Positions 1 to 9,029 of a DNA stretch of 64,000 bases are shown in pieces (position 1 is the first letter of the stretch; each line of letters starts with the position of its first letter). Source of the DNA: Pedobacter sp. Leaf41 (GTDB lineage Bacteria; Bacteroidota; Bacteroidia; Sphingobacteriales; Sphingobacteriaceae); the NCBI RefSeq assembly GCF_001422545.1, contig NZ_LMLE01000007.1, forward strand, positions 186,001 through 250,000, given 5' to 3'. Both the position numbers and the translations under genes were made by a program. The notes under the pieces are model-generated. The model did no database searches. It saw only the letters and a list, made by a program, of their open reading frames with translations, and was not told where the DNA came from.

Positions 1-267
1 GCTAAGCGCAGCATGTGCACTCATCATCATAATGGGAATATTCTTAGTTTCAGGATCTTTTTTAAGCATTTCGCACACATCAATTCCATTGCCATCCGGA
101 AGTTTTACATCTAACAAATATAAATCTTGAGAGCCTTTATCATCAAAGGCCATGAACTCTTTTACATTCGAAAATCCAAAAACTTCATAATTCTCTTCAG
201 TTAAAATCAATTCAATAATCTCCTTAATACCCTGATCATCCTCGAGCAGGCATATTTTCTTACCCAT
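1..267 (-). CDS. Response regulator receiver protein (3' end beyond the window)
   Basis: The first 89 codons of a CheY-like receiver domain are visible, starting at the ATG whose complement ends at 267. The N-terminus has the acidic pair of the phosphorylation pocket (LLEDDQGI). The phospho-acceptor aspartate lies in YLLDVKLPDG near residue 53, and the switch Ser/Thr region appears as MMSAHA near residue 85. The protein runs off the window edge, so any output domain is unseen. It probably receives phosphate from a histidine kinase; its partner cannot be told. It lies about 190 bp downstream of the LytTR regulator on the same strand, but the gap makes co-transcription uncertain. Confidence 0.85.
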   Translation of the reverse strand, partial: MGKKICLLEDDQGIKEIIELILTEENYEVFGFSNVKEFMAFDDKGSQDLYLLDVKLPDGNGIDVCEMLKKDPETKNIPIMMMSAHAALS

Positions 268-460
268 ATAATTCTAAGTCAAAAATAGTTTGCAATTGCG
301 TATTCACTGTGTGAAACCACCAATATGCAAAATTGTTTTAGTTATAGAGCAGAAAATTGACATATGTAAACAAAAATCGAAAGATACAAGGTGGTAAATC
401 TTATTCTGCTTAGAAGGTTTATATTGGGTTTGAAGTTTCTAACGATGCTGAAGATTAATC

Positions 461-1183
461 TTAAAAAAGTTTTTGCATCAACATTTCCTTTTTTTGTACT
501 GAGACCTCTATCTCTGTCCCATCTGATAATTCTAGTGTCCCTCCATCTCCTTTTCGATATTTTACCACGTAATCTAAATTAACAATCACCGAACGGTTTA
601 CCCTCATAAATTGGGCATCATCCAAAACAGGTTCATATTCTTTCAATGTTTTCGAGACCACAATTTTTTTGGTATCAGCAAGTATAAAAACACTATAATT
701 ACTCATGGCTTCAACCCGCACTATATTTACTTTATCAATTAAATAAATCCCTTCAGCAGTGGGCAAGGCCAGTTTATTCTTGGTTTTTTTTTCTGGTATA
801 ATAACTTTGCTATAAGCTTTTTCGAATACTCTTTTCTTAAGTCGGTTAATGGCCGTTTTCAACTCGTCCTCATCAACAGGCTTCATTAAATAATCAACAG
901 CGCTTAAACGAAGCGCCTCCAAAGTATAACTATCATAAGCAGTGGTAAAAATTACTTCAAAGCTGAATGTACCCAGACGTTCCAAAACCTGGAAGCCGTT
1001 CATTCCTGGCATTTCAACATCCAAAAAGAGCACATCTAAATCTAGTTTAGCAATAGCATCAATAGCTAATGTAGCATCATTAAATACGCCAACCACATGC
1101 AATTCACTTTCAAAAACATCAAGCTTGTGCGCAAGCAACTTGCTTCCTCTAATTTCATCGTCTAAAATTGCTGCTCTTAACAT
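461..1183 (-). CDS. LytTR-family response regulator
   Basis: This is a two-component response regulator of about 240 residues. The receiver domain covers roughly residues 1-120, with acidic pocket AAILDDE, phospho-acceptor Asp in LFLDVEMPGMNG, Thr in IFTTAYDS and Lys in YLMKPVDEDE. A LytTR DNA-binding domain follows from about 140 to 240 (IYLIDKVNIVRVEA, FMRVNRSVIVNLDYV). The reading frame is open upstream to 1231, but the ATG at 1183 gives the canonical receiver start. LytTR proteins bind two direct repeats about 21 bp apart as dimers. Repeats with exactly that spacing precede six operons at 12-34 kb, making this gene the best local candidate for their regulator (inference). A LytS-type kinase is encoded divergently at 2110-3939. 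Confidence 0.93.
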   Translation of the reverse strand: MLRAAILDDEIRGSKLLAHKLDVFESELHVVGVFNDATLAIDAIAKLDLDVLFLDVEMPGMNGFQVLERLGTFSFEVIFTTAYDSYTLEALRLSAVDYLMKPVDEDELKTAINRLKKRVFEKAYSKVIIPEKKTKNKLALPTAEGIYLIDKVNIVRVEAMSNYSVFILADTKKIVVSKTLKEYEPVLDDAQFMRVNRSVIVNLDYVVKYRKGDGGTLELSDGTEIEVSVQKKEMLMQKLF

Positions 1184-1806
1184 CGATTTATCATTTTTGC
1201 TAAATTTCGGGCATTTATTTTTTGTAAACAAAATTTAATAGAAAGGTAGTTAAACATATTCGGATAATCTGACCGAGATTGATACGCTAGATGCCTTTCT
1301 GTAAACCTATAACCCTTATTCTTCACATTTTCTGTTAATGATTGCAGGAGTAGTGTTGATGAGTGAATACAGGCTTAAAATGAGTAAAGAAAAAAATTGA
1401 ATAATAGAGTTAAGTATGCGAGAAGGAAAAGTGCAAAGTAAAAGGTATGGGATTTGAGATTTATATGAAAACCTGGGTAAAAACCCGTTTAATCCTAATT
1501 GCTACATTCATTAACCCAGTGGCAAACTAAATTCCACTTTTCACTTGGGCTATATCTCCTAGTCACAAATCATAGAAATAATATCCTACCACCGCATAAT
1601 TAGCTTCCTTATTGGAACATCAATACTAACCTACTGATAAAAGGGCATTTAAAATGATTGGAATACGAGAATTAATGATTGAACATTCATTCCTTTTTAC
1701 ATTTATTATTCTAATTTAGGTATAAATAAATCTGCACAGTTTTATACGTATAAAGTTGCAGAGATAAGAAACAATAATTTACTACAAAAATTTAACCTAA
1801 ATTCAG
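1184..1806. other. Intergenic region between the divergent LytTR regulator and kinase operons
   Basis: About 620 bases without a convincing gene on either strand. It must contain the divergent promoters for the response regulator and for the small-protein/kinase pair. A weak -7-like TAATTTAG is at 1712-1719 on the plus strand, but no matching -33 element is clear. No paired 21-bp-spaced CGAATT repeats were seen here, so there is no sign of autoregulation by the motif found in the island. Confidence 0.4.
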
Positions 1807-2103
1807 ATGAACGCACCTAAAAAAAACGCTAACATTGGCAAATCTTCAGTGGCTGGCAAAACTGCGAAACCAAAATTATTCGAGAAATTAAATCAGGCAA
1901 AAAAAATCCAGTTTGTAGTAGGAAAAGATGTAGATTTTAATGATTGTGAAATTAGAATCACCTTCAAGGGTAATCATATTGTCACTAAGTTTCTTTTGAA
2001 AGGTGTGCCTATAAGCGAGCAGGTAATTCTAGTGAAACCAAAACCAACTCCACCTCCTATCCCTACGATTGAATTTAAACAAGCTAATCAGATAAAACTT
2101 TAG
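1807..2103 (+). CDS. Small basic protein of unknown function upstream of the kinase
   Basis: A 98-residue protein I do not recognise. The first 30 residues are Lys/Ala/Asn-rich and probably disordered. The middle (FVVGKDVDFNDCEIRITFKG) looks like a small beta-rich fold, and a proline-rich stretch (KPKPTPPPIPT) precedes the C-terminus. No signal peptide or membrane segment is seen. The stop is only 6 bases before the kinase ATG at 2110, so the two are almost certainly co-transcribed. That placement would suit an accessory of the signalling system, but nothing in the sequence proves it. Confidence 0.7.
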   Translation: MNAPKKNANIGKSSVAGKTAKPKLFEKLNQAKKIQFVVGKDVDFNDCEIRITFKGNHIVTKFLLKGVPISEQVILVKPKPTPPPIPTIEFKQANQIKL

Positions 2104-2109
2104 CTATCG

Positions 2110-3939
2110 ATGCTTTCCCCGAGATATTATTTAGTTGCCAGTTTATTATTAATTCATTTCTTGGGGTTTTCTCAAAGTAAGTACAAGCTATTGGTAGATT
2201 CTGCAAGGTTCTATACTCAAAGTGGCAAATATCAAGATGCAATTAACCTCTTATTTAAAGCCAAAGCACTTAAAGGAATAGATAAAAACTACTCTGAAAG
2301 AATTAACATGCATTTGGGAAACAATTATGAATCGCTAAGCAAAATAGATTCGAGCGTATTCTATTATGGTGAAGCGATTAAATTTTGTGAAAGCAAAAAA
2401 GATTATCCTGCGTTATCATTTTTATCCAGTCGGCTAGGCAACATCGAATTAAGCTTTACAAAGCGTTATCCTACTGCAATTAGCTACTTTAAGAAACAGC
2501 TCTATTACGACAAAATCTTAAAAGATAGCACCTACTTATTTGATAACTTAAATAATATTGGGCTGTCATTCAAAAGCTTAAATAAACTCGATAGTGCACT
2601 TTTTTACTTTAACAAAGTGACGCAAGATCCGTCGAAATTTAATAATTCTAAAAATACGGCATTACTATTTACTGCTGATATTTATTCTTTAAAAAAGAAC
2701 TATAATAGTGCTTTAGCCAATTACAAGCAAGCCATTAAAGGCTTAGCATTGGCTAAAGATAGTATCGGCCTATATGCTGCCTACGCAAATATTGGCGATT
2801 GCCTAATGCAACAGAATAAATTTGATGAGAGTATTCAAAATTTAACAAAGGCAGAGAAATATCTATCACCTTACATTACCGACGCAAACAAAGCTGTTTT
2901 ATACCACAATTTTGCTTACGTCTATGGCAAACAACAACAATTCGATAAGGCATATTACTTCAAAAATTTAGAAAATATCACGAAGGATAAAATCAATACC
3001 AAAAGTATTGGTAACGCCATTGCTGAGATGGGTGCAAAATACGAGCTACGCCAGAAGCAAGACAGTTTATTTATCAATAAGCAAAAATTGGTGCTTGCGA
3101 ACGTAAAAACCAGCCAAAAAGAACGAAATTTTCTCATTTTATTAATTGCTTCAATTGCTATTATAATTTTTATTTTCAGCATCTACCGCATTAGGCAGTT
3201 GAGGTATAAAAACACCTTACAACAAAAACAAGCTGAACAAAATGCGCTCAATTTAATGCACCAATACCAACTTTCAGAGAGCGAACTTAAATCAATTCGT
3301 TCGCAAATGAACCCGCATTTTATTTTCAACGTATTAAATTCCATAGAGTCTTATATCATGGAAAATGATAAAAGAACAGCTTCCCGCCTAATTCAAAAAT
3401 TTGCTGCATTAAGCAGATTGATATTGGAAAACTCGACCAAAAGCTTAGTCACGGCAGATAAAGAATGGAAAGCCTTAATGTTATATACCGAATTGGAAGC
3501 CATGAGATATGCTGGTGCGTTTACTTATGCTTTTGAAGTTGATGAGAATATTCAGTTAAAAAGAACTTACCTCCCACCTATGCTTATTCAGCCTTTGATA
3601 GAGAATGCTATTTTACATGGGTTAATACAAGGTGATAAAAAAGATGGCCATTTATCTGTAAACATTAAAAAGATTGAAAACGGGATTTGTATTATGGTAG
3701 CAGATAATGGAGTAGGATTGAATTACAAAGAAAAACCTTCGAGATTTGCTGATATAAAAGAACAATCATTAGGACTGGCATCTATAAAAGAGAGAATCAA
3801 AATGATTAATAAACAGTATAATGATTGTGCAAGCTTTACGCTGCGATCTGGAGCAGATTTAACAGGTGCAACTGCCGTTGTATGCCTACCGGTTTTCAAA
3901 GAGCAAAAGTTGCGAGGCAGGTTCAGTTTAGATGGATAA
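2110..3939 (+). CDS. TPR-repeat sensor histidine kinase of the LytS/YehU type
   Basis: A 609-residue membrane kinase. An N-terminal hydrophobic signal (residues 1-22) is followed by several tetratricopeptide repeats to about residue 300, probably periplasmic sensors. One transmembrane helix lies near 339-359 with a short coiled linker. The His_kinase domain (PF06580 type) has its phospho-acceptor in SQMNPHFIFNVLNSIE near residue 400. The ATPase domain has an N box in IQPLIENAILHGL near 490 and a G box DNGVGL near 535. This kinase class partners LytTR regulators; the one at 461-1183 is the obvious candidate. It follows the small gene at 1807 by 6 bases. The TPR input suggests detection of a protein or peptide ligand, which is inference. 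Confidence 0.92.
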   Translation: MLSPRYYLVASLLLIHFLGFSQSKYKLLVDSARFYTQSGKYQDAINLLFKAKALKGIDKNYSERINMHLGNNYESLSKIDSSVFYYGEAIKFCESKKDYPALSFLSSRLGNIELSFTKRYPTAISYFKKQLYYDKILKDSTYLFDNLNNIGLSFKSLNKLDSALFYFNKVTQDPSKFNNSKNTALLFTADIYSLKKNYNSALANYKQAIKGLALAKDSIGLYAAYANIGDCLMQQNKFDESIQNLTKAEKYLSPYITDANKAVLYHNFAYVYGKQQQFDKAYYFKNLENITKDKINTKSIGNAIAEMGAKYELRQKQDSLFINKQKLVLANVKTSQKERNFLILLIASIAIIIFIFSIYRIRQLRYKNTLQQKQAEQNALNLMHQYQLSESELKSIRSQMNPHFIFNVLNSIESYIMENDKRTASRLIQKFAALSRLILENSTKSLVTADKEWKALMLYTELEAMRYAGAFTYAFEVDENIQLKRTYLPPMLIQPLIENAILHGLIQGDKKDGHLSVNIKKIENGICIMVADNGVGLNYKEKPSRFADIKEQSLGLASIKERIKMINKQYNDCASFTLRSGADLTGATAVVCLPVFKEQKLRGRFSLDG

Positions 3940-3980
3940 TGATTACAAATTGATAATAAGATTGTTGCGTTTCTACGCTC

Positions 3981-4008
3981 TTGCTGAGGGTGAGTTTATC
4001 TATCTTTG
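3981..4008 (+). promoter_or_regulatory. Bacteroidota-type promoter for the carboxylesterase
   Basis: A TTG at 3981-3983 is separated by 17 bases from a perfect -7 box TATCTTTG at 4001-4008, matching the Bacteroidota consensus TTTG-N17-21-TAnnTTTG. The ATG at 4017 is only 8 bases after the -7 box, so the mRNA would have an almost absent leader. This also excludes the upstream in-frame TTG at 3981 as translation start. Confidence 0.65.
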
Positions 4009-4016
4009 TGATACAA

Positions 4017-5675
4017 ATGAATAACCGCATCAAGCCCAATTATATACTTAAAGTAAGTATCGTCCTGCTCATTTTCGTCACTACGTTAAATAAATCTTTT
4101 GCTCAGTCTTCACCTTCATCTGTTGCTTATGTAACGGTTAATGAAGGAAAATTACAGGGCAGAATTGAGAACGGTGTATTTGTTTTTAAAGGTGTGCCTT
4201 ATGCTGCGCCACCGGTTGGGCCATTACGTTGGAAAGCACCTCAACGGCTAGCCCACTGGTCTGACATACGCAAAGCGAGAGATTTCAGTGCCCGTCCCGT
4301 TCAAAAATCTGGTATTTTATATGAGTTTCGATCAGAAACCATGAGTGAGGATTGTCTTTATCTTAATATCTGGTCGACTGCAAAACGTGACGATAAGCCG
4401 CATCCGGTTTATGTGTTTATCCATGGTGGCTCATTTATTCATGGAGATGGATCTCAACCCGCTTATGATGGCGAAAGCATGGCGAAAAAGGGTATCGTTT
4501 ATATTTCCATCAATTACCGATTAGGTGTTTTTGGGTTTTTAGCGCACCCTGATTTGGGTAAAGAAAATCAATTTGGTGCATCGGGCAATTATGGTTTGCT
4601 GGATCAGGTTGCTGCATTGAAGTGGATAAAAGAAAATATTAGTGCTTTTGGTGGAGATCCGAAACGCATCACTATAGGTGGCGAATCTGTTGGCGCTCAA
4701 TCCATAAGCGCTCATATGGCCTCGCCGTTATCTAAAGGATTATTTTCTGCGGCCATCGCACAAAGCAGTTCTCTACTCGATTCAAGAAGACTAATCAGAT
4801 CAAAACAAGCATCAGAAAAGCTGGGAACTGACTTTGCCACTTTCACCAAAAGTACCTCCATTGCCGAAATGCGATCCATCGACGAAAAAACTTTGCTGAA
4901 GCTTGCATCTAAAGGAGATCCACGGCGCTTTAAGCCAACGGTTGATGGTTACTTTCTACCTAAATTCCCAACGGAGGTTTTCGAAGCTGGTGAACAAGCC
5001 AAAGTTCCATTGCTTGTGGGCTGGAATGCAGATGAAGTACCCTCCCTGGCTTTTTATAGGTTAAAAAGGGCGACACCAGAAAACTTTTATAAGAGAGTGC
5101 GAAAAATTTATGGAGAAGATGCAGCCGAGGTATTAAAATATTATCCAGTAAAAACGAAGAAAGAGGCAAAAATAGCAGGCGCAAAAGTAGGTAGCGATTG
5201 GCTTATTAATTTTGGCACCTGGCGATTGGCAGAACTTCATGCAAAGAGCACAGCACCTGTTTATCGTTACTTATTTGATCAACCCCACCCTGGATTAACA
5301 CCAAAAACCATTAAAGATGGCAATGTTTTTCAGGTGCTGCTTAAAAAATTGATTAATAGAGCCATTACAGGTTCTGCTTTTCACGCAGCTGAAATTGAAT
5401 ATGCTTTAGGTAATTTAGAAGTGCAAAAAAATTATGCATGGAAGCCGGCAGACTATCAGGTCTCGGAACAAATGCAGGCTTATTTTTCAAATTTTATTCA
5501 TAATAGTAATCCAAATATAGGAAGCAAAGAGGTAACGCTTGTGAATTGGCCGCAACAAAAAGTGGGGGCAAAACAAGAATATCTTCGAATTGGTTTGCCA
5601 AGTAAAGTCGAAATAGAACGCGACACCACGAGAGATAGATTTTTGTTATTACAGCGAATCAAGTTCGCTGAGTAA
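4017..5675 (+). CDS. Type B carboxylesterase, secreted
   Basis: A 552-residue esterase/lipase of the carboxylesterase type B (COesterase) family, which hydrolyses carboxylic esters. A signal peptide covers about residues 1-30 and ends in SFAQ. The oxyanion-hole motif is YVFIHGGSFIHGDGS. The nucleophile Ser sits in IGGESVGAQS, the acid of the triad probably in GWNADEVPS, and the His in GSAFHAAEIEY. SEDCLYLNIW is the second family signature. Length is normal for the family. The start is chosen at the ATG 4017 because the frame upstream runs through the promoter. The gene stands alone and ends at a strong terminator. Substrate unknown. Confidence 0.92.
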   Translation: MNNRIKPNYILKVSIVLLIFVTTLNKSFAQSSPSSVAYVTVNEGKLQGRIENGVFVFKGVPYAAPPVGPLRWKAPQRLAHWSDIRKARDFSARPVQKSGILYEFRSETMSEDCLYLNIWSTAKRDDKPHPVYVFIHGGSFIHGDGSQPAYDGESMAKKGIVYISINYRLGVFGFLAHPDLGKENQFGASGNYGLLDQVAALKWIKENISAFGGDPKRITIGGESVGAQSISAHMASPLSKGLFSAAIAQSSSLLDSRRLIRSKQASEKLGTDFATFTKSTSIAEMRSIDEKTLLKLASKGDPRRFKPTVDGYFLPKFPTEVFEAGEQAKVPLLVGWNADEVPSLAFYRLKRATPENFYKRVRKIYGEDAAEVLKYYPVKTKKEAKIAGAKVGSDWLINFGTWRLAELHAKSTAPVYRYLFDQPHPGLTPKTIKDGNVFQVLLKKLINRAITGSAFHAAEIEYALGNLEVQKNYAWKPADYQVSEQMQAYFSNFIHNSNPNIGSKEVTLVNWPQQKVGAKQEYLRIGLPSKVEIERDTTRDRFLLLQRIKFAE

Positions 5676-5710
5676 ACTTAGAAACCCTCATCCAAAAAAG
5701 AGGACAAAAA

Positions 5711-5741
5711 AAAGCCCGCTGAAGATCTTTCAGCGGGCTTT
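5711..5741. terminator. Bidirectional intrinsic terminator
   Basis: A perfect 13-bp stem (AAAGCCCGCTGAA at 5711-5723 with its complement at 5729-5741) closes a 5-base loop. An A tract precedes it and a T-rich tract follows, so it can terminate both the esterase from the left and the PA2169-family gene from the right. Confidence 0.9.
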
Positions 5742-5752
5742 CAAATTAAATT

Positions 5753-6214
5753 TTATAATGCTTTATGTGCATCTCTTAATGCTTTAATTGCATCATGGCT
5801 AATATTAATCCCGTCTTGTTGTTTTAACAAAACAGTTCTTACATTTTCGCCCAACTCGTTTTCTTGAAGTGCATCTCTATAAGCTTTTTTGATTGCATCT
5901 TCACCTCTTTCGCATTCTGCTAAAATGCTATGGCGATCATCACCACCAAAGCTTGCTTTGATATCGATCCAAGCTCTGTGCAATGTACCTAAGATAGTGT
6001 TTCCAGTATCTGGATCTTCGTTATTCCTACCCACAAGACCTGCAAGTTCGGTCACGTTGTCTCTACTGTCTGAAGAAAGTTTATCAAAAGTCGCTTTTAA
6101 ATCGATGTTCTCATCGCTTAAATCTTTCGATGCTTTATCAAAACCATCTGCTCTGTCGTTGTTAATTTGAATAAGGTCATTTAATACCTCAACTGTTTTT
6201 TCTTGATTTTCCAT
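5753..6214 (-). CDS. PA2169 family four-helix-bundle protein (DUF2383)
   Basis: A 153-residue, wholly helical, charged protein with the DUF2383 pattern: an N-terminal helix EVLNDLIQINNDRADGFDKA, then the acidic NTILGTLHRAWIDIKASFGGDD segment, and a C-terminal helix ending in KALRDAHKAL. The family has a ferritin-like four-helix-bundle fold and is often stress-induced in Bacteroidota; the biochemical function is not established. There is no signal peptide, so it is probably cytoplasmic. It is a single-gene unit that converges on the esterase at a shared terminator. Confidence 0.9.
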   Translation of the reverse strand: MENQEKTVEVLNDLIQINNDRADGFDKASKDLSDENIDLKATFDKLSSDSRDNVTELAGLVGRNNEDPDTGNTILGTLHRAWIDIKASFGGDDRHSILAECERGEDAIKKAYRDALQENELGENVRTVLLKQQDGINISHDAIKALRDAHKAL

Positions 6215-6400
6215 AGTAAATTATGATTCTATAATTGGTAGATGGATTTACAACAACATCGTTCATTTAATGTTTTATTAATTGAAAAATACTTCTATAA
6301 TTTCAAGCTGAGGGATCTAGAATCTTAAATAATTCGATCATTTATCCATTAGATTTTATAAAACACTTTCTGCTGACAAACATAAAGTTTAGACAACCGT

Positions 6401-6408
6401 TATTTTTG
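6401..6408 (+). promoter_or_regulatory. -7 promoter box before the SDR gene
   Basis: TATTTTTG matches the Bacteroidota -7 consensus TAnnTTTG and lies 18 bases before the ATG at 6427. An in-frame TTG at 6406 falls inside the box and so cannot be the translation start. No clear -33 TTTG was found. Confidence 0.5.
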
Positions 6409-6426
6409 TATAATAATAAAAATAAG

Positions 6427-7179
6427 ATGGCAAGTCTAAAAAACAAGGTGGCTTTGGTATCAGGCGCCGGCTCAGGAATTGGCAGAGCAATAGCCATTTC
6501 ATATGCACAAGAGGGTGCGAAAGTGGTAGTGGCTGATATCAACGAGGAACATGCAGTTGAAACCGTCAAATTAATTACAGATACTGGCGGCGAAGCAATT
6601 GCAGTAAAAGCAGACTCTTCCAAAGCTGAAGAAAGCAAAAAGCTGATAGATGAGGTCGTTCAAAGGTTCGGTCGCCTGGATATTGCGTGTAACAACGCAG
6701 GCATGGGCGGACCAGCTAAACCAACAGCTGAATACGAGCCAGAGGAATGGGATCAGGTAATTGATCTTAATTTGAATGGTGTATTTTATGCCTGTAAATA
6801 TCAACTGGCTCAAATGGAAAAGAATGGAGGTGGTTCCATTGTTAATATCGCTTCCATTCACGGACAAGTAGCTGCACCAAATAGTCCAGCTTACACAGCT
6901 TCCAAACATGCTGTGGTAGGTTTAACTAAAAATATTGCAATAGAATATGCCCAGAAAAACATTCGGTGTAACGCTGTAGGCCCGGGCTATATAGAAACCC
7001 CTTTACTTACTGCAAATTTGAATGAAGAAGGCTTAAAAGCGATAGCTGCAAAAAGTGCCATCAATAGATTGGGAACCGTTCAGGAAGTTGCCGATTTAGT
7101 TGTGTTTTTAAGTTCTGATAAATCATCGTTTACAACAGGTGCATACATTATTACTGATGGTGGATACACCGCGGTATAA
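6427..7179 (+). CDS. SDR family oxidoreductase (classical, glucose 1-dehydrogenase-like)
   Basis: A 250-residue classical short-chain dehydrogenase/reductase. The Rossmann glycine motif is SGAGSGIG (residues 12-19, Ser replacing the usual Thr), the ADINEEH strand binds the adenosine ribose, and the structural NNAG motif is CNNAG. The catalytic Ser is in NIASIHGQ and the Tyr/Lys pair in YTASK. The C-terminus (TGAYIITDGGYTAV) matches the usual TG..l.VDGG signature. It reduces or oxidises an alcohol/carbonyl with NAD(P); the substrate cannot be read from sequence. It is a single-gene unit with its own -7 box and terminator. Confidence 0.92.
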   Translation: MASLKNKVALVSGAGSGIGRAIAISYAQEGAKVVVADINEEHAVETVKLITDTGGEAIAVKADSSKAEESKKLIDEVVQRFGRLDIACNNAGMGGPAKPTAEYEPEEWDQVIDLNLNGVFYACKYQLAQMEKNGGGSIVNIASIHGQVAAPNSPAYTASKHAVVGLTKNIAIEYAQKNIRCNAVGPGYIETPLLTANLNEEGLKAIAAKSAINRLGTVQEVADLVVFLSSDKSSFTTGAYIITDGGYTAV

Positions 7180-7198
7180 ATTGATATCAACCTACAGC

Positions 7199-7234
7199 AA
7201 AAGATCAGGACTCCCCAAGCCTGATCTTTTTTTT
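7199..7234 (+). terminator. Intrinsic terminator after the SDR gene
   Basis: A 10-bp stem AAAGATCAGG/CCTGATCTTT (7200-7209 and 7220-7229) with a 10-base loop is followed by a run of T to 7234. Confidence 0.88.
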
Positions 7235-7338
7235 GTGAAAATAGCTTTCTACATATACCAGTTAATGGAGTTTTTAAATATTTGCAAACCAATTAGTTAT
7301 TGCTCTGTTAATCATAACAGGAAACTAAATACAAACTT

Positions 7339-8571
7339 ATGAGATTCACAATTAACTCCATTTTTATAGGATTTTGCCTATTGATCTTATCTAGTTGCAC
7401 GAAGAATGAAGATTTCGAAGCAGTTGATCCTAATATTATCGATGGGCCGGGTGTTGAAACTGCTGCTCCAAACACCAGCTACTCTCCTGCTTTTGCAGGC
7501 CAAACCAGAGTAAAAGCTGTGCGGACAACAGTTGCATTTCAAGGCACGTCCATCAGCACAGGACTAAATGCCCCTTGGGGAATAGCAGCACTTCCTGACG
7601 GAAGATTATTAATCACTCAAAAAGCCGGAACGATGCGCATTGCAACCACAACTGGTACGCTCAGCGGACCCATCACTGTTATACCAGCAGTTAATCCAGC
7701 TGGGCAAGGTGGATTGCTTGGGGTATGTATCGATCCTCAATTTGCCAGCAACAGAATGGTATACTGGGTATTTTCAGAAAATGTTACCGGTGGCACACAA
7801 ACATCAGTTGCAAAAGGAAGACTTGCACAGAATGAACAGTCAATCGAAAACGCAACAGTAATTTATCGAGCTGGGCCAGCCTATAACGGAACTCTTCATT
7901 ATGGAGGCAGAGTCCTTTTCGATAGAACAGGGAATTTGATTGTAAGTACAGGTGAACGGTCAGACCTGGCAACAAGACCACTTGCACAGTCTGTAACTGC
8001 AGGACTTGGTAAAATTATCCGTATTAATACCAGTGGACAACCTGCATCTGGAAATCCAACGTTCTCGAACAGTGCAGCATTGCCAGAGCTGTACAGCATT
8101 GGACATAGAAATCCTCAAGGGTTGGCCCTTCATCCGACTACCGGAGAAATTTGGCAAAGTGAACATGGCCCGCGTGGTGGTGATGAAATCAATAGGTTGC
8201 AAGCCGGACGAAATTACGGCTGGCCAACAATTACTTATGGAATAGAATATAGTGGAGCCGCTATTGGCGGTGCCATACAACAGCAAAACGGCCTGGAACA
8301 ACCCATCTATTATTGGGATCCAGTTATTTCTCCAAGCGGTATGGTTTTTTACACTGGCAATAGAATTGCTGAATGGCAAAATAGTTTGTTTATTGCTGCC
8401 TTAAGCGGTACGCATATCGTCCGTCTGGTCATCGAAAATAATAGGGTAATTGGCGAAGAGCGATTGCTGGCGAGCGAGAATCAAAGGTTTAGGGATATTA
8501 CGCAAGGTAGCGATAATAGCTTATATGCAATAACTGACGGTGGAAGATTGTATCGCATAGATAAATCTTAA
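7339..8571 (+). CDS. PQQ-type soluble sugar dehydrogenase lipoprotein (GSDH family)
   Basis: A 410-residue lipoprotein. The signal peptide ends in a lipobox (LILSSC), so Cys19 or nearby should be lipidated. The mature part is the six-bladed propeller of the glucose/sorbosone dehydrogenase family: PWGIAALPDGRLLITQ, HYGGRVLFDRTGNLIVSTGE, and the family hallmark GHRNPQGLALHPTTGEIW followed by SEHGPRGGDEIN and NYGWP. Members oxidise aldoses with pyrroloquinoline quinone in the periplasm (YliI/Asd type); substrate range here is unknown. No PQQ biosynthesis genes are in the window, so the cofactor may come from elsewhere in the genome or from the environment. It ends at a terminator at 8601-8636. 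Confidence 0.9.
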   Translation: MRFTINSIFIGFCLLILSSCTKNEDFEAVDPNIIDGPGVETAAPNTSYSPAFAGQTRVKAVRTTVAFQGTSISTGLNAPWGIAALPDGRLLITQKAGTMRIATTTGTLSGPITVIPAVNPAGQGGLLGVCIDPQFASNRMVYWVFSENVTGGTQTSVAKGRLAQNEQSIENATVIYRAGPAYNGTLHYGGRVLFDRTGNLIVSTGERSDLATRPLAQSVTAGLGKIIRINTSGQPASGNPTFSNSAALPELYSIGHRNPQGLALHPTTGEIWQSEHGPRGGDEINRLQAGRNYGWPTITYGIEYSGAAIGGAIQQQNGLEQPIYYWDPVISPSGMVFYTGNRIAEWQNSLFIAALSGTHIVRLVIENNRVIGEERLLASENQRFRDITQGSDNSLYAITDGGRLYRIDKS

Positions 8572-8600
8572 TAACAAAAAATTCCAAAACTTATTTAGTC

Positions 8601-8636
8601 GGTGCAACAGAAAGTATTCTGGTGCACCTTTTTTTT
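8601..8636 (+). terminator. Intrinsic terminator after the sugar dehydrogenase
   Basis: Interrupted stem GGTGCA-A-CAG paired with CTG-G-TGCACC (8601-8610 with 8619-8628), 8-base loop, then eight T (8629-8636). Confidence 0.85.
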
Positions 8637-8748
8637 GCACTAAAGCTGTAGATATTAGATAAAATTAAAATACAACAGTGAAAATTCTCGAAATTAGCCT
8701 AAAATATAGCTAAATAATTAGTTCTTAATAAAATATATTATCAAATAT

Positions 8749-8779
8749 TTTGTAAAGAAAAGTCAATTTGCTATATTCA
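8749..8779 (+). promoter_or_regulatory. Candidate promoter for a small membrane protein
   Basis: TTTG at 8749-8752, 19-base spacer, then TATATTCA at 8772-8779 (6 of 8 match to TAnnTTTG). It lies about 31 bases upstream of the ATG at 8811. Confidence 0.5.
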
Positions 8780-8810
8780 CCATAATTAACGGCAACTAAA
8801 TCAGATCATT

Positions 8811-8984
8811 ATGAAAAATTTCCTATTTTTCTTATTTTCATCTCTGATATCTGCTGCTGCAGTATTCGTTTCACAAAAGATTTCAGATTTTGAATTGGGA
8901 ATTAGTACAGTAATTTGTATTTGGACTCTATTTGCCTGGAGCCTAATTAATAAAGCCAGCCAAGGCACTGACAGCCATAGCTAA
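8811..8984 (+). CDS. Small two-helix membrane protein, unknown
   Basis: A 57-codon frame with ATG at 8811 and TAA at 8982-8984. It encodes a hydrophobic helix at about residues 3-21 and a second at 30-46 separated by a short polar turn (SQKISDFELG), with a polar tail ending in GTDSHS. This is the layout of a small inner-membrane hairpin. A promoter-like TTTG-N19-TATATTCA precedes it, which supports it as a real gene. No family is recognised. Confidence 0.55.
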   Translation: MKNFLFFLFSSLISAAAVFVSQKISDFELGISTVICIWTLFAWSLINKASQGTDSHS

Positions 8985-9029
8985 CTTTATTCTCATATTA
9001 CTAACGTTGTAAATAATGGAAGATTAAAT

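Noticed and set aside
391-582. Small plus-strand frame opposite the end of the LytTR gene
   Set aside because: Most of it lies antisense to the regulator's coding sequence and has hydrophobic composition typical of a reverse-frame shadow.
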